From: Azospirillum canadense
GTDB lineage: Bacteria; Pseudomonadota; Alphaproteobacteria; Azospirillales; Azospirillaceae
Reading direction: 5' to 3'
DNA: 64,000 bases
Assembly (NCBI RefSeq): GCF_025961225.1
Contig: NZ_JAOQNG010000002.1
Coordinates: 124,001-188,000 of the forward strand
Part shown: in pieces, positions 35,963 through 46,734 of the stretch
Position numbering within the stretch: position 1 is the first letter of the stretch
How the letters are laid out: every line of letters starts with the position of its first letter
Made by a program: the position numbers and the translations under genes
Notes under the pieces: generated by a model
Database searches by the model: none
Told to the model about the DNA's origin: nothing
What the model saw: only the letters and a program-made list of their open reading frames with translations

Positions 35963-38113
35963 ATGTCAATAGTAAGTACACACATCGTTGCGCCGGAAGA
36001 TGATCCCGAAGAGATACGGGCGGCGATCATTGTCCCGACCTACAAGCACTCGGGGCTGCTGGCGGAGGCGCTGGACACGGCGCTTGCCCAGGACACCGAT
36101 TTCGCCTACGCGGTCGTGGTCGTCAACGACGGTTGCCCTTTTCCGGAAACCGACCGCGTCTGCCGGGAGTTCGCGGCGTCGCATCCCGGCCGCGTCTTTT
36201 ACCTGAACAAGCGCAACGGGGGCCTGAGCGCCGCGCGCAACAGCGGAATCGCCTTCGCGCTCGACGCCTTTCCGGCGCTGGAGGCGGTGTATTTCCTCGA
36301 TTCGGACAACCGCATCCGGCCGCACCTGCTGCAACGGATGCTGGATGCCCTGCGCGCGTCCGGGCCGGAGGTCGGCTGGGCCTATCCGGACGTCGACAAG
36401 TTCGGCTTCTTTGAATTCTGCGACATGTCCGGCTCCTATTCGCCGCTGGAGCATCTGTTCCGCAACGTCAGCGAGGCCGGCAGCATGGCGTCGCGCCGCC
36501 TGCTGGACACCGGCGCGCGGTTTGACGAATCGATGCGCCAGGGCAGCGAGGACTGGGAGTTCTGGCTCCAGGGGCTGGAGCGCGGCTTCCACGGGGTTCA
36601 CGTCCCCGGCACCGGCTTCGGCTACCGCCGGCGCGGCGAGAGCATGCTGACCGAATCAGAGCGCGACTACCGCCCGATCCTGACGCACATCCAGGGCCGC
36701 CACCCGACGCTGTTCTCCGTCAAGGCCATCGCACGGGCGGAGGCCGCCGTGGGCCGGCGCTATGCCGTGTTCCTGCCGGATCGCGCCGTCGTCCGCTGCA
36801 CCACCGACCCGGCGTTGGGCGTCGAGGATCTGCCGCTCGCCGACTTCGTGCGCCGCGCGCTGCGCGCGCCGGAGCGGCCGGAATACGCGGCCTGCCCCGG
36901 CCAACTGGTGGCCATGGACAGCACCCTCTACGCGCTTTTGGAGCGGCACAAGCTGCTCCAGGGCGTGCTGTGGACGCTGGAGCGCGCCAGCCTCCAGGCC
37001 TCCCTGGTGTATGGGCGCGTGACGGTCGAAGAGTCGCAGGATGGGGGCGTCGCCACGACCTGGGCCGGCGTCCCGGTCGGGCTGGAGGACACGGTGCCCG
37101 CCCCGCTGCCGTCGGGCGGCGCGGAAATCGTCGCGCTGCAAACGCGCACGCTGCTCGATCTCGTGCGGCGCCAGCCGACCGGAACGCCCCAGCTGGAGCG
37201 GGAGCACAACAAGCCCTGCGCGGAGGCGCACTTGCATCTGCGCCTCGCCGTGCCCGATCCGATCGTCCCGTCCTGGACCGTGGACGCCGCGCTGGTGTCG
37301 CTGTACGACACGCTGGCCCGCCAGTGGTCGATCAAGGCGGTCGGCGGCTGGGCCGCAGCCCCCATCGACCGCTATCGGGCCGGCGTGGCGACCCCGCGCG
37401 ACATCTATTGGACGGTGCACCAGATGCCAACCGCCCTGCCGCTGCTGCGGGACGGGCGCCAGGCCGCGCTGGTGGTCGAGCCCGGCTGCCCGCGCAAACA
37501 CGACACCGCCCTGCGCATGGCCAGCTGGCTGCGCGAGCGCGGATACCGGCCGCATCTGGTCGCCATGGGGACCGGCAAAACCGCCTGGACGCTGGAGGCC
37601 GCGGACACGCTCGACACCGTCATCCCCTTCCCGATGCCGCTGGTGTTGCCCGAAAGGCCGCTGACCCGGCGGGAGGCCTATCTGGGCACGCCCGTCCGCG
37701 ATTGGGATCACGACGAGGAGGATTTGGCGGTCGGCACGCTCGCCGCCTTCGACCTCGTGGTCACGGTGCAGCATGGGCCGGCCCACGGGCTGATGGGGCG
37801 GCTGCGCAAGCTGGGTGTCACGACCTGGGCCCTGCTGGGGCTGCCGGAGGACGGCCGGACCGCCGCGGACGTCGTGAACGGCTGCGCCGCCTTTGAGCAC
37901 GCCTACCAGACCATCGTTCCGCTCGACGCGCGCAGCTTCCGCCTGTGCCAAGCCCTGGCGCTGCCGCTCGACAAGCTGCGGCGCTGGGAGCGCGCGATGG
38001 GCGAGGGGAGCGACCCGGATTGGGACGCCTGCCCCGCGCTTGCCGAGTCCTTGCCCACCACCACCAATCTTGCGCCCACCTTTTCCGCGCCCACCCCGCC
38101 GCCTTCCGCCTGA
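35963..38113 (+). CDS. Large GT2-type glycosyltransferase with unidentified C-terminal domain
   Basis: About 716 residues. The first 270 form a GT-A fold glycosyltransferase 2 domain: AAIIVPTYKHSGLLAEALDT, VVVVNDGCPFPETDRVC, NGGLSAARNSGIAFALDAFP and the metal-binding DSD in VYFLDSDNRIRPHLLQRML, then GSEDWEFWLQGLERGF with the likely catalytic Glu-Asp. The remaining part has Rossmann-like strands (AALVVEPGCPRKHDTAL, HLVAMGTGKTAWTLEAAD) and may be a second transferase-like domain; I do not recognise it. The start is uncertain: ATG at 35963 or GTG at 35918, neither with a strong ribosome site. The next gene follows 13 bases after the stop. Confidence 0.8.
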   Translation: MSIVSTHIVAPEDDPEEIRAAIIVPTYKHSGLLAEALDTALAQDTDFAYAVVVVNDGCPFPETDRVCREFAASHPGRVFYLNKRNGGLSAARNSGIAFALDAFPALEAVYFLDSDNRIRPHLLQRMLDALRASGPEVGWAYPDVDKFGFFEFCDMSGSYSPLEHLFRNVSEAGSMASRRLLDTGARFDESMRQGSEDWEFWLQGLERGFHGVHVPGTGFGYRRRGESMLTESERDYRPILTHIQGRHPTLFSVKAIARAEAAVGRRYAVFLPDRAVVRCTTDPALGVEDLPLADFVRRALRAPERPEYAACPGQLVAMDSTLYALLERHKLLQGVLWTLERASLQASLVYGRVTVEESQDGGVATTWAGVPVGLEDTVPAPLPSGGAEIVALQTRTLLDLVRRQPTGTPQLEREHNKPCAEAHLHLRLAVPDPIVPSWTVDAALVSLYDTLARQWSIKAVGGWAAAPIDRYRAGVATPRDIYWTVHQMPTALPLLRDGRQAALVVEPGCPRKHDTALRMASWLRERGYRPHLVAMGTGKTAWTLEAADTLDTVIPFPMPLVLPERPLTRREAYLGTPVRDWDHDEEDLAVGTLAAFDLVVTVQHGPAHGLMGRLRKLGVTTWALLGLPEDGRTAADVVNGCAAFEHAYQTIVPLDARSFRLCQALALPLDKLRRWERAMGEGSDPDWDACPALAESLPTTTNLAPTFSAPTPPPSA

Positions 38114-38126
38114 GACAGGAGCCACC

Positions 38127-39746
38127 ATGAAGCTCTCCGCGCCCGCGTCGCTCTTCGCCTCGCTCTACGACGGAACCCCGAAGGTCATCGTCCTGCATCG
38201 GCCGGCCGTTCCGGCCGGGGAGGGGCCGAACCCGGACGGGGTGGGTGGCGTTCTGCCGTTGCGGACGCTGCATCTGGTCCGGCACGACGGGGCCTATCTG
38301 CTGGCGGCGCCGGGTGCGGGGGAGGGCGCCGGTGAGGCGGAGCCCCTGCGGACGCTGGCCATCCCGCCGGCGACCGTCTGGTGCCTGTGGTCGCGCGACG
38401 AGGCGGCGAAGGCGGATGCGGAACGGCTGCTCGCCTGGTGGGAGGAAGCAGGCGGTCCGGGCAGCGCGCCGTTCCACGTCACCGGCGGTCCGGCGGAGGT
38501 GCAGGGCGCGCTTCTGGAGCGGGCCTTCGATGCGATCCGCAGCCTGCACCGGCGCAATCACGACCTTCAGCGCAACTTGTCGACCCTGCGCGAGGAGTGG
38601 GGCGTGGGATCCCGCCTGCCGCCGGAGACGACGGAACTGCTCGACAACCTGCGCCTCTCCCCACCCCGGCTGCTGTTCGCCACGCCGCGGCCCGTCGCCG
38701 CGATGCCGGTGCCGCTGCGGCACGGGCGCAGCACCGGGGCGCCGCTGGAGATCGTCCAGCGTCTGCCGCTGTGGGCGCGCGGGCTGGTCGGCATCGACTT
38801 GCACCTGGACCGTGCGCCGAAGGGCAGCGGGACCTTCGCCATCACCCTGCACGCCATCGACTCCGGCCGGCTGGTCGCCGATTGGCGCGTGCCCTTCGCG
38901 GCGGTGCGCGACGGCTGGCTACCCTTGCGCCTGCCCGCCGCCTGCGAGCGGATGGACCGCATCCTGGAACTGCGCGTCGGCGCCATCGGGGTGGTGACGG
39001 AGGCGCCGCGCCTGTCGCTCGCCCCGGCCGGGCTGCTCGACGAATACGCGGTGGCCCCGGCGGCGCGCGTCGGCGGTCAGCCGGGCATGCTGGCCCTGCG
39101 GCTGTGGGGCGGCCTGCCGGGGCTCGGCTACGGCCCGGCGGAGCACATGGCCGAACATCCCTTGCCCGCCCGCATGGTCTGGCCGCTGACCGAGCCCGTC
39201 CTGGCCCAGGTGCGCAAGAGCATCGAGCACAAGGCGACCTTCCCCTGGTTCGGCTTCCTGCGCGGCGGGCGCATCCTGCTGCACCCGCTGTACGGCGTGA
39301 CCGCTGCCGCGCACATCCCGCTGGAGGAGGTGCCGGGCGCCATCGCCGTGCGCGGCCACGCCGTGATCGAGGACCCGCGCTGCCGCACGCCCATCGCCTG
39401 CAAGCTGGTGGTGGCGGCGCCGAACGTTTCCGCCGAGGACGCGCAGCGGGAGGAGGGCATCCTCGCCTCCAGCGGCTGGGTGGTTCTGGACGCCCCGCGC
39501 CGGACGCTCGGCCTTGCCGCGGCGCTGGCGGCACCCTGGCAAGGGCCGATGACGCTGCACCTGTTCACCACGATCCCGGACGGCAGCCACGGCCTGTATG
39601 CCCGGACAGTCTTCCACGACTTCGAGATCGAGATCGACGGCTCCACCGCCTGGGCCTCACCGGCGGCTTTGCCCGCTGCCTCGGACCTTGGTCCACGAGA
39701 CGGCGATCGGGACGGCGACCGCACCGGGTCGGCGAACGGTCAGTAA
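38127..39746 (+). CDS. Large protein of unknown function co-transcribed with the glycosyltransferase
   Basis: A 539-residue protein without signal peptide or membrane segment. The first half has a mixed alpha/beta pattern and a helix LERAFDAIRSLHRRNHDLQR that looks like a coiled coil. The middle and C-terminal parts alternate short strands (GLVGIDLHLDRAPKGSGTFA, ITLHAIDSGRLVADWRVPF), as in beta-sandwich carbohydrate-binding modules. The last 40 residues are low-complexity. I do not recognise the family. The ATG at 38127 follows ACAGGAG. Position 13 bases after the glycosyltransferase suggests a joint role in surface polysaccharide or protein glycosylation. Confidence 0.65.
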   Translation: MKLSAPASLFASLYDGTPKVIVLHRPAVPAGEGPNPDGVGGVLPLRTLHLVRHDGAYLLAAPGAGEGAGEAEPLRTLAIPPATVWCLWSRDEAAKADAERLLAWWEEAGGPGSAPFHVTGGPAEVQGALLERAFDAIRSLHRRNHDLQRNLSTLREEWGVGSRLPPETTELLDNLRLSPPRLLFATPRPVAAMPVPLRHGRSTGAPLEIVQRLPLWARGLVGIDLHLDRAPKGSGTFAITLHAIDSGRLVADWRVPFAAVRDGWLPLRLPAACERMDRILELRVGAIGVVTEAPRLSLAPAGLLDEYAVAPAARVGGQPGMLALRLWGGLPGLGYGPAEHMAEHPLPARMVWPLTEPVLAQVRKSIEHKATFPWFGFLRGGRILLHPLYGVTAAAHIPLEEVPGAIAVRGHAVIEDPRCRTPIACKLVVAAPNVSAEDAQREEGILASSGWVVLDAPRRTLGLAAALAAPWQGPMTLHLFTTIPDGSHGLYARTVFHDFEIEIDGSTAWASPAALPAASDLGPRDGDRDGDRTGSANGQ

Positions 39747-39847
39747 TACGAATAAAAAGACGCGCGCTCTCTTTTTAGGCAATCTGTTGGTAATAACCTG
39801 TTCGTTAGTATTGGGGGTCTGCACAACCGGTTGGGGCGGGACGAACC

Positions 39848-41638
39848 ATGCCGATCACGGACAGGAGCCCGGCGCCGTCCGGTTTTACCCGACGGTTCAT
39901 CGACCTTGCCGGCGGATACTGGACCGGTGAGAAGAAATGGACGGTGCGCCTTCTGACTGGCGCGCTGGGCCTGCTGACCGTCGGCCAGGTGGTCGTGCCG
40001 ATCCTGATCAACCTGTGGAGCCAGCGCCTGTTCGACGCGCTGGAGCAGCGGTCGATGGACCGCTTCATGACGATGATCGCCGCGGTCGGCGGCATCATCC
40101 TGTTCAACATCGCCAACACCATCCTGCACCTGCGCGTGAAGCGGCGACTCCAGCTCGGCTGGCGGACATGGCTGACGGACAGGCTGCTGAACGACTGGCT
40201 GTCGCGCGGCCGGCAGCACCAGGTGACCTACCTGCCGGGCGACCACGACAACCCCGACGGCCGCATCGCAGAGGATATCCGCATCTCCACCGAGGTGGCG
40301 ATCGACCTCGGCCTGTCGCTGTCCTACTGCGCGATGCTGCTGATCAGCTTCACCAACATCCTGTGGATGCTGTCGGGCGCGCCGGAGGTGACGGTGCTGG
40401 GGCTGACCTTCCACGCGCACGGCTACCTTCTCTACATCGCGCTGCTCTACGCCGCCGTCGGCACGACCATCGCGCTGGTGATGGGGAAGCCGCTGGTGAA
40501 CGCGGTGAACCGGCGCCAGGGACACGAGGCGTCCTTCCGCTTCGGCCTCGCCCGCGTGCGGGAGAACGCGCAATCCGTCGCCCTGCTGCACGGGGAATCG
40601 GGGGAGCGCAACCGGCTGTTCGGCCTGTTCCAGGGCGTGCGCCGGGGCTGGATCGGCCAGACGCACGCGCTGTCCAACATGATGATCTTCAGCGCCACCT
40701 ACTCGGTGCTGTCGTCGGCCTTCCCGATCCTGGTGGCCGCCCCCAGCTACATCGCCGGCCACATCTCGCTGGGCGTGCTGATGCAGACCGCGCAGGCCTT
40801 CCAGCAGACGGTCGGCGCGCTGTCCTGGCCGATCGACAACCTCGCCCGCGCGGCGGAGTGGAAGGCGTCGGTGGAGCGCGTGCTGGGCCTGCACGAGGCG
40901 TTGCAGCGCCTGGACCGCGAGATCGGCGGGGAGGGGACGGAGCGCATCGTCGTGGACCGCACCGACGACGAGCGCTGGCTGTCCTTCACCAACCTGTCCA
41001 TCGCCGACCCCGACGGCCGCCGCGTGCTGGAGCCCTTCACGCTGGAGATCAGGCCCGGCGAACGGGTGCTGATCTCCGGCGATCCGGCCGCCGCCGTCCG
41101 CCTGTTCCGGGCCGTGGCGCGGGTCTGGCCCTGGGGAAGCGGACGCATCGCCCTGCCGGCCCACACCCGCGTCTTCTTCATGCCGGAGCGGCCCTACCTG
41201 CCGCACGACACGCTGCGCGCCGCTCTCAGCTACCCGGTCGGGCCGGAGATGGTCGGCGACACCGCGGCGCGGGCGGCGATGGAGCGGGTCGGGCTGTCGC
41301 ACCTGATCCCGCAGTTGGACGAAACCGACGCCTGGGACGAGATCCTTGCGGTGCCGGAGCAGCAGCGGCTGGGCTTCGCCCGCCTGCTGATCCGCAAGCC
41401 CGACTGGATTTTCGTGGAGGACGCCACCGACAGCCTCGATCCCGTCAGCGAGGAGGCGATGCTGCGGCTGGTCGACGAGGAGTTCCCCAGGGCAACCCTG
41501 ATCACCATCGGCAGCCACGCCGGGCTGGAGGCGCACCACCGGCGCAAGCTGGTGCTGGATCGCATCGGCGATTCCGTCCGCCTGCGCGAGGAGCTGTGCG
41601 GCGACCGGGAGCGGATGGCCGCCGCTGTGGCGGATTAG
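39848..41638 (+). CDS. SbmA/BclA-like ABC transporter fused to a degenerate ATPase domain
   Basis: A 596-residue protein. Residues 1-330 are the membrane domain of the SbmA/BacA/YddA type (TVGQVVVPILINLWSQRLFD, ILFNIANTILHLRVKRRLQL and LTDRLLNDWLSRGRQHQV). Residues 370-580 align with an ABC ATPase domain, but its motifs are broken. The Walker A position reads SGDPAAAVRLF (411-418, the P-loop Lys replaced by Val417). The signature reads LAVPEQQRLGFARL. Walker B reads WIFVEDATDSLD with Asp-Glu inverted, and the H-loop reads IGSHAGL. It probably cannot hydrolyse ATP normally. SbmA and BacA use the proton gradient, so proton-driven uptake of peptides or lipids is one possibility. Confidence 0.85.
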   Translation: MPITDRSPAPSGFTRRFIDLAGGYWTGEKKWTVRLLTGALGLLTVGQVVVPILINLWSQRLFDALEQRSMDRFMTMIAAVGGIILFNIANTILHLRVKRRLQLGWRTWLTDRLLNDWLSRGRQHQVTYLPGDHDNPDGRIAEDIRISTEVAIDLGLSLSYCAMLLISFTNILWMLSGAPEVTVLGLTFHAHGYLLYIALLYAAVGTTIALVMGKPLVNAVNRRQGHEASFRFGLARVRENAQSVALLHGESGERNRLFGLFQGVRRGWIGQTHALSNMMIFSATYSVLSSAFPILVAAPSYIAGHISLGVLMQTAQAFQQTVGALSWPIDNLARAAEWKASVERVLGLHEALQRLDREIGGEGTERIVVDRTDDERWLSFTNLSIADPDGRRVLEPFTLEIRPGERVLISGDPAAAVRLFRAVARVWPWGSGRIALPAHTRVFFMPERPYLPHDTLRAALSYPVGPEMVGDTAARAAMERVGLSHLIPQLDETDAWDEILAVPEQQRLGFARLLIRKPDWIFVEDATDSLDPVSEEAMLRLVDEEFPRATLITIGSHAGLEAHHRRKLVLDRIGDSVRLREELCGDRERMAAAVAD

Positions 41639-41643
41639 GGCTC

Positions 41644-43709
41644 CTATGTGATGCCGATGGCGCTGAGGAACCGGTCGCGGTCCAGGCGCGGATCGGGGGA
41701 GGGCGGGGCGGCGTCGAGCGTAGCGAGCAGGGTGCGCACCCGCTCGTCGAAGCCGGGCAGGCCCTTTTCCGCCAGGATCTGCACGAAGACACCCCCGCCG
41801 CAGCGGAACAGGCGCCCCTGTGTGCCGATGGCCAGAATTCCGGGAGCCGTGCCGCGCCGGACCGCGTCGTCGGTGCCCGCGGTCAACGCGATCTGGTCGA
41901 GAAAATAGTGCAGCCGCCGCTCCGCCGTCCAGGAGACGAGGAAGCGCCGGACGCGCTCGAACAGTGCGATGACGGAAGGCTCCGGCAACAGGACCAGCAG
42001 GCCGCCGCCCACGCCGTCGTAAAGGCGCGCCAGGTTCTCCGGAAAATATTGCAGGGCCAGCGGGCGTTCGGTGGACAGCAGCTCCAGGAAGGCCGCGGGG
42101 TCGGCCAGCACGCAGGCGTCGATGTCGGCCACCAGCAGCGGGGCATGGTAGAGCGCCATCAGGCGCGGAAGCCGCAGGAAGCGGGCGAAGGTGTAGAAGG
42201 TGGTGCGCGCCGCCCCGTCCAGGCCGGCCGGAGAAACCTCGGAACTCCAGCCCAGCCGGACCCGCCGCAGTCGTTCGCTCAGCGCAGCGACGTAGCCCGG
42301 CGTGTCGGGGGCGGGATCGACGATGTGCAAGTGGACGGCTTGCGGTCCCGCCGCGAAGCGGTCGACGGAGGCGAGGAACAGCGGCCCGAAACGGCGCAGG
42401 TAGCCATCGTCGCAGGAGGCGATGACCACCGGGCCGGCACCAGGCTCCGCCGTGGCTTCCAGAACGAAGGTGTCTTCCGATCGGGACAGGGCGTCGGGGG
42501 CGAGCGCGTCCACGCGGCGGGCGAACTCGTCCTCCGGCGACACGTGAACCAGGAAGGGGAGGTGGGGCCGTGCCTCCGCGAACAGGCGCCGCGCCGTGGC
42601 GGTGTCGCCGGCGCGCGCGGCCAGGGAGCCTTGCAGGAACAGCGACCAAGCGTGCAACTCGGCGTCCGCGTCGCGGAAGGCGGCAACGACCGGCGGCAGC
42701 AGGGCCGCGACCCGATCCGCCCGCCCGGCGGCCAGCAGTCGGTTGCACAGGCGCACGAGGTGGTAGTAGGCCGCCTTCCAATGGAAGCGCCCGCGCCGCC
42801 CGAGCCGGGCCATGGCGACGAGCGTGTCGGTCAGCCCGTCCAGCCGTCCGGCCGCCTCGAACAGCTCGGCCGTGCGCTGCCAGGGGGTCGGGTCACCGGG
42901 TGTCAGCGCCATCAGGCGCCGGAAGGCGGCCAGCGCGCCGTCACCGTCGCCGGCCTCGCCCAGCGCCGTGGCAAGCTGGAGCAGGCGGTCGGGGCGGTCG
43001 GGGGCGAGCGCGGCGTGGCGGCGCAGCAGTGGCACGGCCTCCACGGCGCGGCCGCCCTCCACCAACGCGGCGCCGAGGTTCCCGGCCGCGTCTTCGAAGG
43101 ACGGAGCGACGCGCAGCGCGCGGCGATAGCCGGCGACCGCCGCGCAGGCCAAGCCGCGCGCCTGTTCCGTGCGGGCGAGGTTGAACAGCGCGCCGCGGTC
43201 GCCGGGGGCGCAGGCCAGCGCCGCGCGCAGTTGCCCCAACGCACCGCTGGCGTCGCCCAACCCCTCCAGCGCCGCCGCGAGGTTCACGCGCGCGTCGGCG
43301 AAGTCCGGACGCAGCGCCAGGGCGTCGCGGTAGTGAGTGGTGGCCTCGGCCGTGTCGCCGGCCTGCCGCAGCACGTTGCCCAGGCTGAAAAGGGCGTCCG
43401 CGCTGGGTTGGAGCGCGATGGCCCGGCGCAGGCTGGCGGCGGCCTCATCCAGGCGACCTTCGGCGCGCAGCGCGCGGGCGATGTTGGCGTGGTAGGCCGG
43501 GGCGCCGTCGCGCCGCGCGATGGCGGCCTCGATCAGCGCGATGGCGCGGGCGTTCCGCCCGGTCTGCGCGCACAGCACGCCGTAGAGGTGGAGCGCGTCG
43601 GGATGGTCGGGCAGGGCGGCGACGGCCGCGGCGTAGAGCGGCTCCGCCTCGGCCAGCCGCCCGGCCTGGTGCAGGGATGCTGCTTGGCGGAGGAGATCCA
43701 GGGGGTCCG

Positions 43710-43713
<4 letters not shown>
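41644..43713 (-). CDS. TPR-repeat protein with C-terminal glycosyltransferase-like domain
   Basis: A 689-residue protein. The N-terminal 270 residues are about seven tetratricopeptide repeats (for example AEAEPLYAAAVAALPDHPDA, then EATTHYRDALALRPDFADAR). A helical linker follows. The C-terminal part (about 430-650) has a GT-A-like pattern: VVIASCDDGYLRRFGPLFLA, HLHIVDPAPDTP and a DxD-type LLVADIDACVLADPAAFLEL. A glycosyltransferase of GT8-like fold tied to a TPR scaffold is the best reading. The GTG start at 43713 overlaps the stop of the GH1 gene upstream (GTGA) and has GGGGAGAAG before it. Confidence 0.82.
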
Positions 43714-45074
<1,361 letters not shown>

Positions 45075-45190
45075 CGCTGGACGCTCCGCTGAAGGCTCCG
45101 GCCTCCATTATGCCTGTTTCTTCAGCGCCTCGCCAAAGGTACTATTGCGAACGGAGTGGCCAATGGAGTAGCCGCGTGCGGGAGGGTGCC
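45075..45190. promoter_or_regulatory. Shared region between the divergent GH1 genes, with mirrored half-sites
   Basis: CTCCG (45096-45100) and CTCCATT (45103-45109) on one side are mirrored by CGGAG (45152-45156) and AATGGAG (45162-45168) on the other. This may be a binding site for one regulator or a remnant of the inverted duplication. GGAGGG stands before the plus-strand ATG. Confidence 0.35.
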
Positions 45191-46555
45191 ATGAGCGAAG
45201 ACAGCGTTGCCCTTGCGGAGTGCGAAGCGCCCGCCCCCCTGCGGCCCGACTTCGTCTGGGGCGTGTCGACCTCCGCCTATCAGATCGAGGGCGCGGCGGC
45301 CGAGGACGGGCGCGGCCCCAGCATCTGGGACACGCGCTGCCGGACAGCGGGTGGCGTGGTGAACGGCGACACCGGCGATGTCGCTTGCGACCATTACCAC
45401 CGCTACGCCGAAGACGTCGCGTTGATGAAGGGGCTGGGCGTGGATGCCTACCGCTTCTCCGTGTCGTGGCCGCGCGTCCTGCCGCGCGGGCGTGGGGCGG
45501 TGAACCCCCTGGGCCTCGACTTCTACGACCGGCTGATCGACACGGTCCTGGAAGCGGGGATCGAGCCCTGGCTGTGCGTCTACCATTGGGACCTGCCGCA
45601 AGCCCTCCATGACCAGGGCGGCTGGGCGAACCGGGATTGCGTGGGCTGGTACGCGGATTACGCCGCGCTGCTCGCCCGCCGCTACGGCGATCGGGTGAAG
45701 CGCTGGATCACCTTCAACGAGTTCTCCGTCTTTACCCTGTTCGGCTACGCCATTCCCTGGGCGGCCCCCGGCATCACCGACCGGGAGCAGCACCTGCGTG
45801 CCATCCACCACGTGAACCTCGCCCACGGGGCCGGGGTGGACGTGATCCGCGACCTCGTGCCCGGCGCCTCCATCGGCGCGGTGCACAACCGGCAGCGCGT
45901 GCTTCCCGAAGGCGGCCGGCCGGAGAACGACGAGGCGGCGGCGCTGCTGGACGAGCACTGGAACCTCGCCTTCTGTGATCCGCAGTTGCTGGGGCATTAC
46001 CCACCGCGCGTACAACGTGCGATCGAGCCCTTCGTCCGGGCCGGCGACATGGCGCGAATCGCGCGGCCGATGGACTGGTTCGGCCTCAACCACTATGGTC
46101 CGATCTTCGCGAAAGTCGACCCAATGACGACTTGGGGCTATGGCTGGGGGGAAACCCCGCCGGACTCTCCAACCTATGGGGTTGGCTGGGCGATCTTCCC
46201 GGACGCGTTCCGGGACGAGCTGCTGGAGATCACGCGCCGGTACCGCATGCCGATCGTGATCACGGAAAACGGCTGCGGCGGCAGCGATTCGCCCGACGAA
46301 TCGGGGGCCATCGACGACCAGCACCGAATCAATTACCTGCGGATCTATAACGGGGCAATGCATGAGGCGATTCGCGCCGGAGCCGACGTGCGCGGTTACT
46401 TCGTCTGGTCCCTGCTGGATAATTTCGAGTGGGGCAGCGGCTACGGCAACCGCTTCGGCGTCGTGCATGTCGACTTCACGACGCAGAAACGCACGCCCAA
46501 AGCATCGGCCCGCTGGTACGCGGACCTGATCAGGCACCAGCGTTTTCGCGGCTGA
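45191..46555 (+). CDS. Beta-glucosidase, GH1 family (third copy)
   Basis: A 454-residue GH1 enzyme, divergent twin of the gene at 43710. The start is RPDFVWGVSTSAYQIEGAA. The acid/base Glu lies in ITFNEFSVFTLFGYAI (again NEF), and the nucleophile in VITENGCGGSD. SLLDNFEWGSGYGNRFG is normal. I chose the ATG at 45191 for the GGAGGG upstream. The twins share long identical blocks such as GDTGDVACDHYHRY and MARIARPMDWFGLNHY, showing recent duplication. The enzyme is cytosolic, and substrate differences between the copies cannot be judged. Confidence 0.94.
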   Translation: MSEDSVALAECEAPAPLRPDFVWGVSTSAYQIEGAAAEDGRGPSIWDTRCRTAGGVVNGDTGDVACDHYHRYAEDVALMKGLGVDAYRFSVSWPRVLPRGRGAVNPLGLDFYDRLIDTVLEAGIEPWLCVYHWDLPQALHDQGGWANRDCVGWYADYAALLARRYGDRVKRWITFNEFSVFTLFGYAIPWAAPGITDREQHLRAIHHVNLAHGAGVDVIRDLVPGASIGAVHNRQRVLPEGGRPENDEAAALLDEHWNLAFCDPQLLGHYPPRVQRAIEPFVRAGDMARIARPMDWFGLNHYGPIFAKVDPMTTWGYGWGETPPDSPTYGVGWAIFPDAFRDELLEITRRYRMPIVITENGCGGSDSPDESGAIDDQHRINYLRIYNGAMHEAIRAGADVRGYFVWSLLDNFEWGSGYGNRFGVVHVDFTTQKRTPKASARWYADLIRHQRFRG

Positions 46556-46734
46556 ACCGGACAGCATTTCGCCGCCGCGGCGCACTATTGCCGTTCGACT
46601 GGCATGCGTCGGCGCGTGTCCTGCGTGAAACACATTACACAATTGCATGTTTATGTCGATGGACAGGCTTGCGCATCGCGCATCACTTTGCACATCCTCT
46701 CCACTGGATCATTCGTCCTCAAAGGAAAACAAAC
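46556..46734 (+). promoter_or_regulatory. Upstream region of MucR-like gene
   Basis: This 179-bp gap has an AT-rich segment near 46626-46655 (AACACATTACACAATTGCAT) and a direct repeat GCGCATC-GCGCATC near 46672. MucR proteins usually repress their own genes by binding AT-rich sites with T-A steps, so this is a likely autoregulatory site. I cannot mark exact promoter elements. Confidence 0.35.

Noticed and set aside
39848..41638. SbmA-like gene as a pseudogene
   Set aside because: The frame is intact over 596 codons, the membrane domain is well kept, and the altered motifs are substitutions without stops or gaps.
39740..42781. A 1013-codon minus-strand frame opposite the SbmA-like gene
   Set aside because: Its translation is His/Asp/Gln/Arg-rich shadow sequence; the plus-strand frame has clear membrane helices and family motifs.
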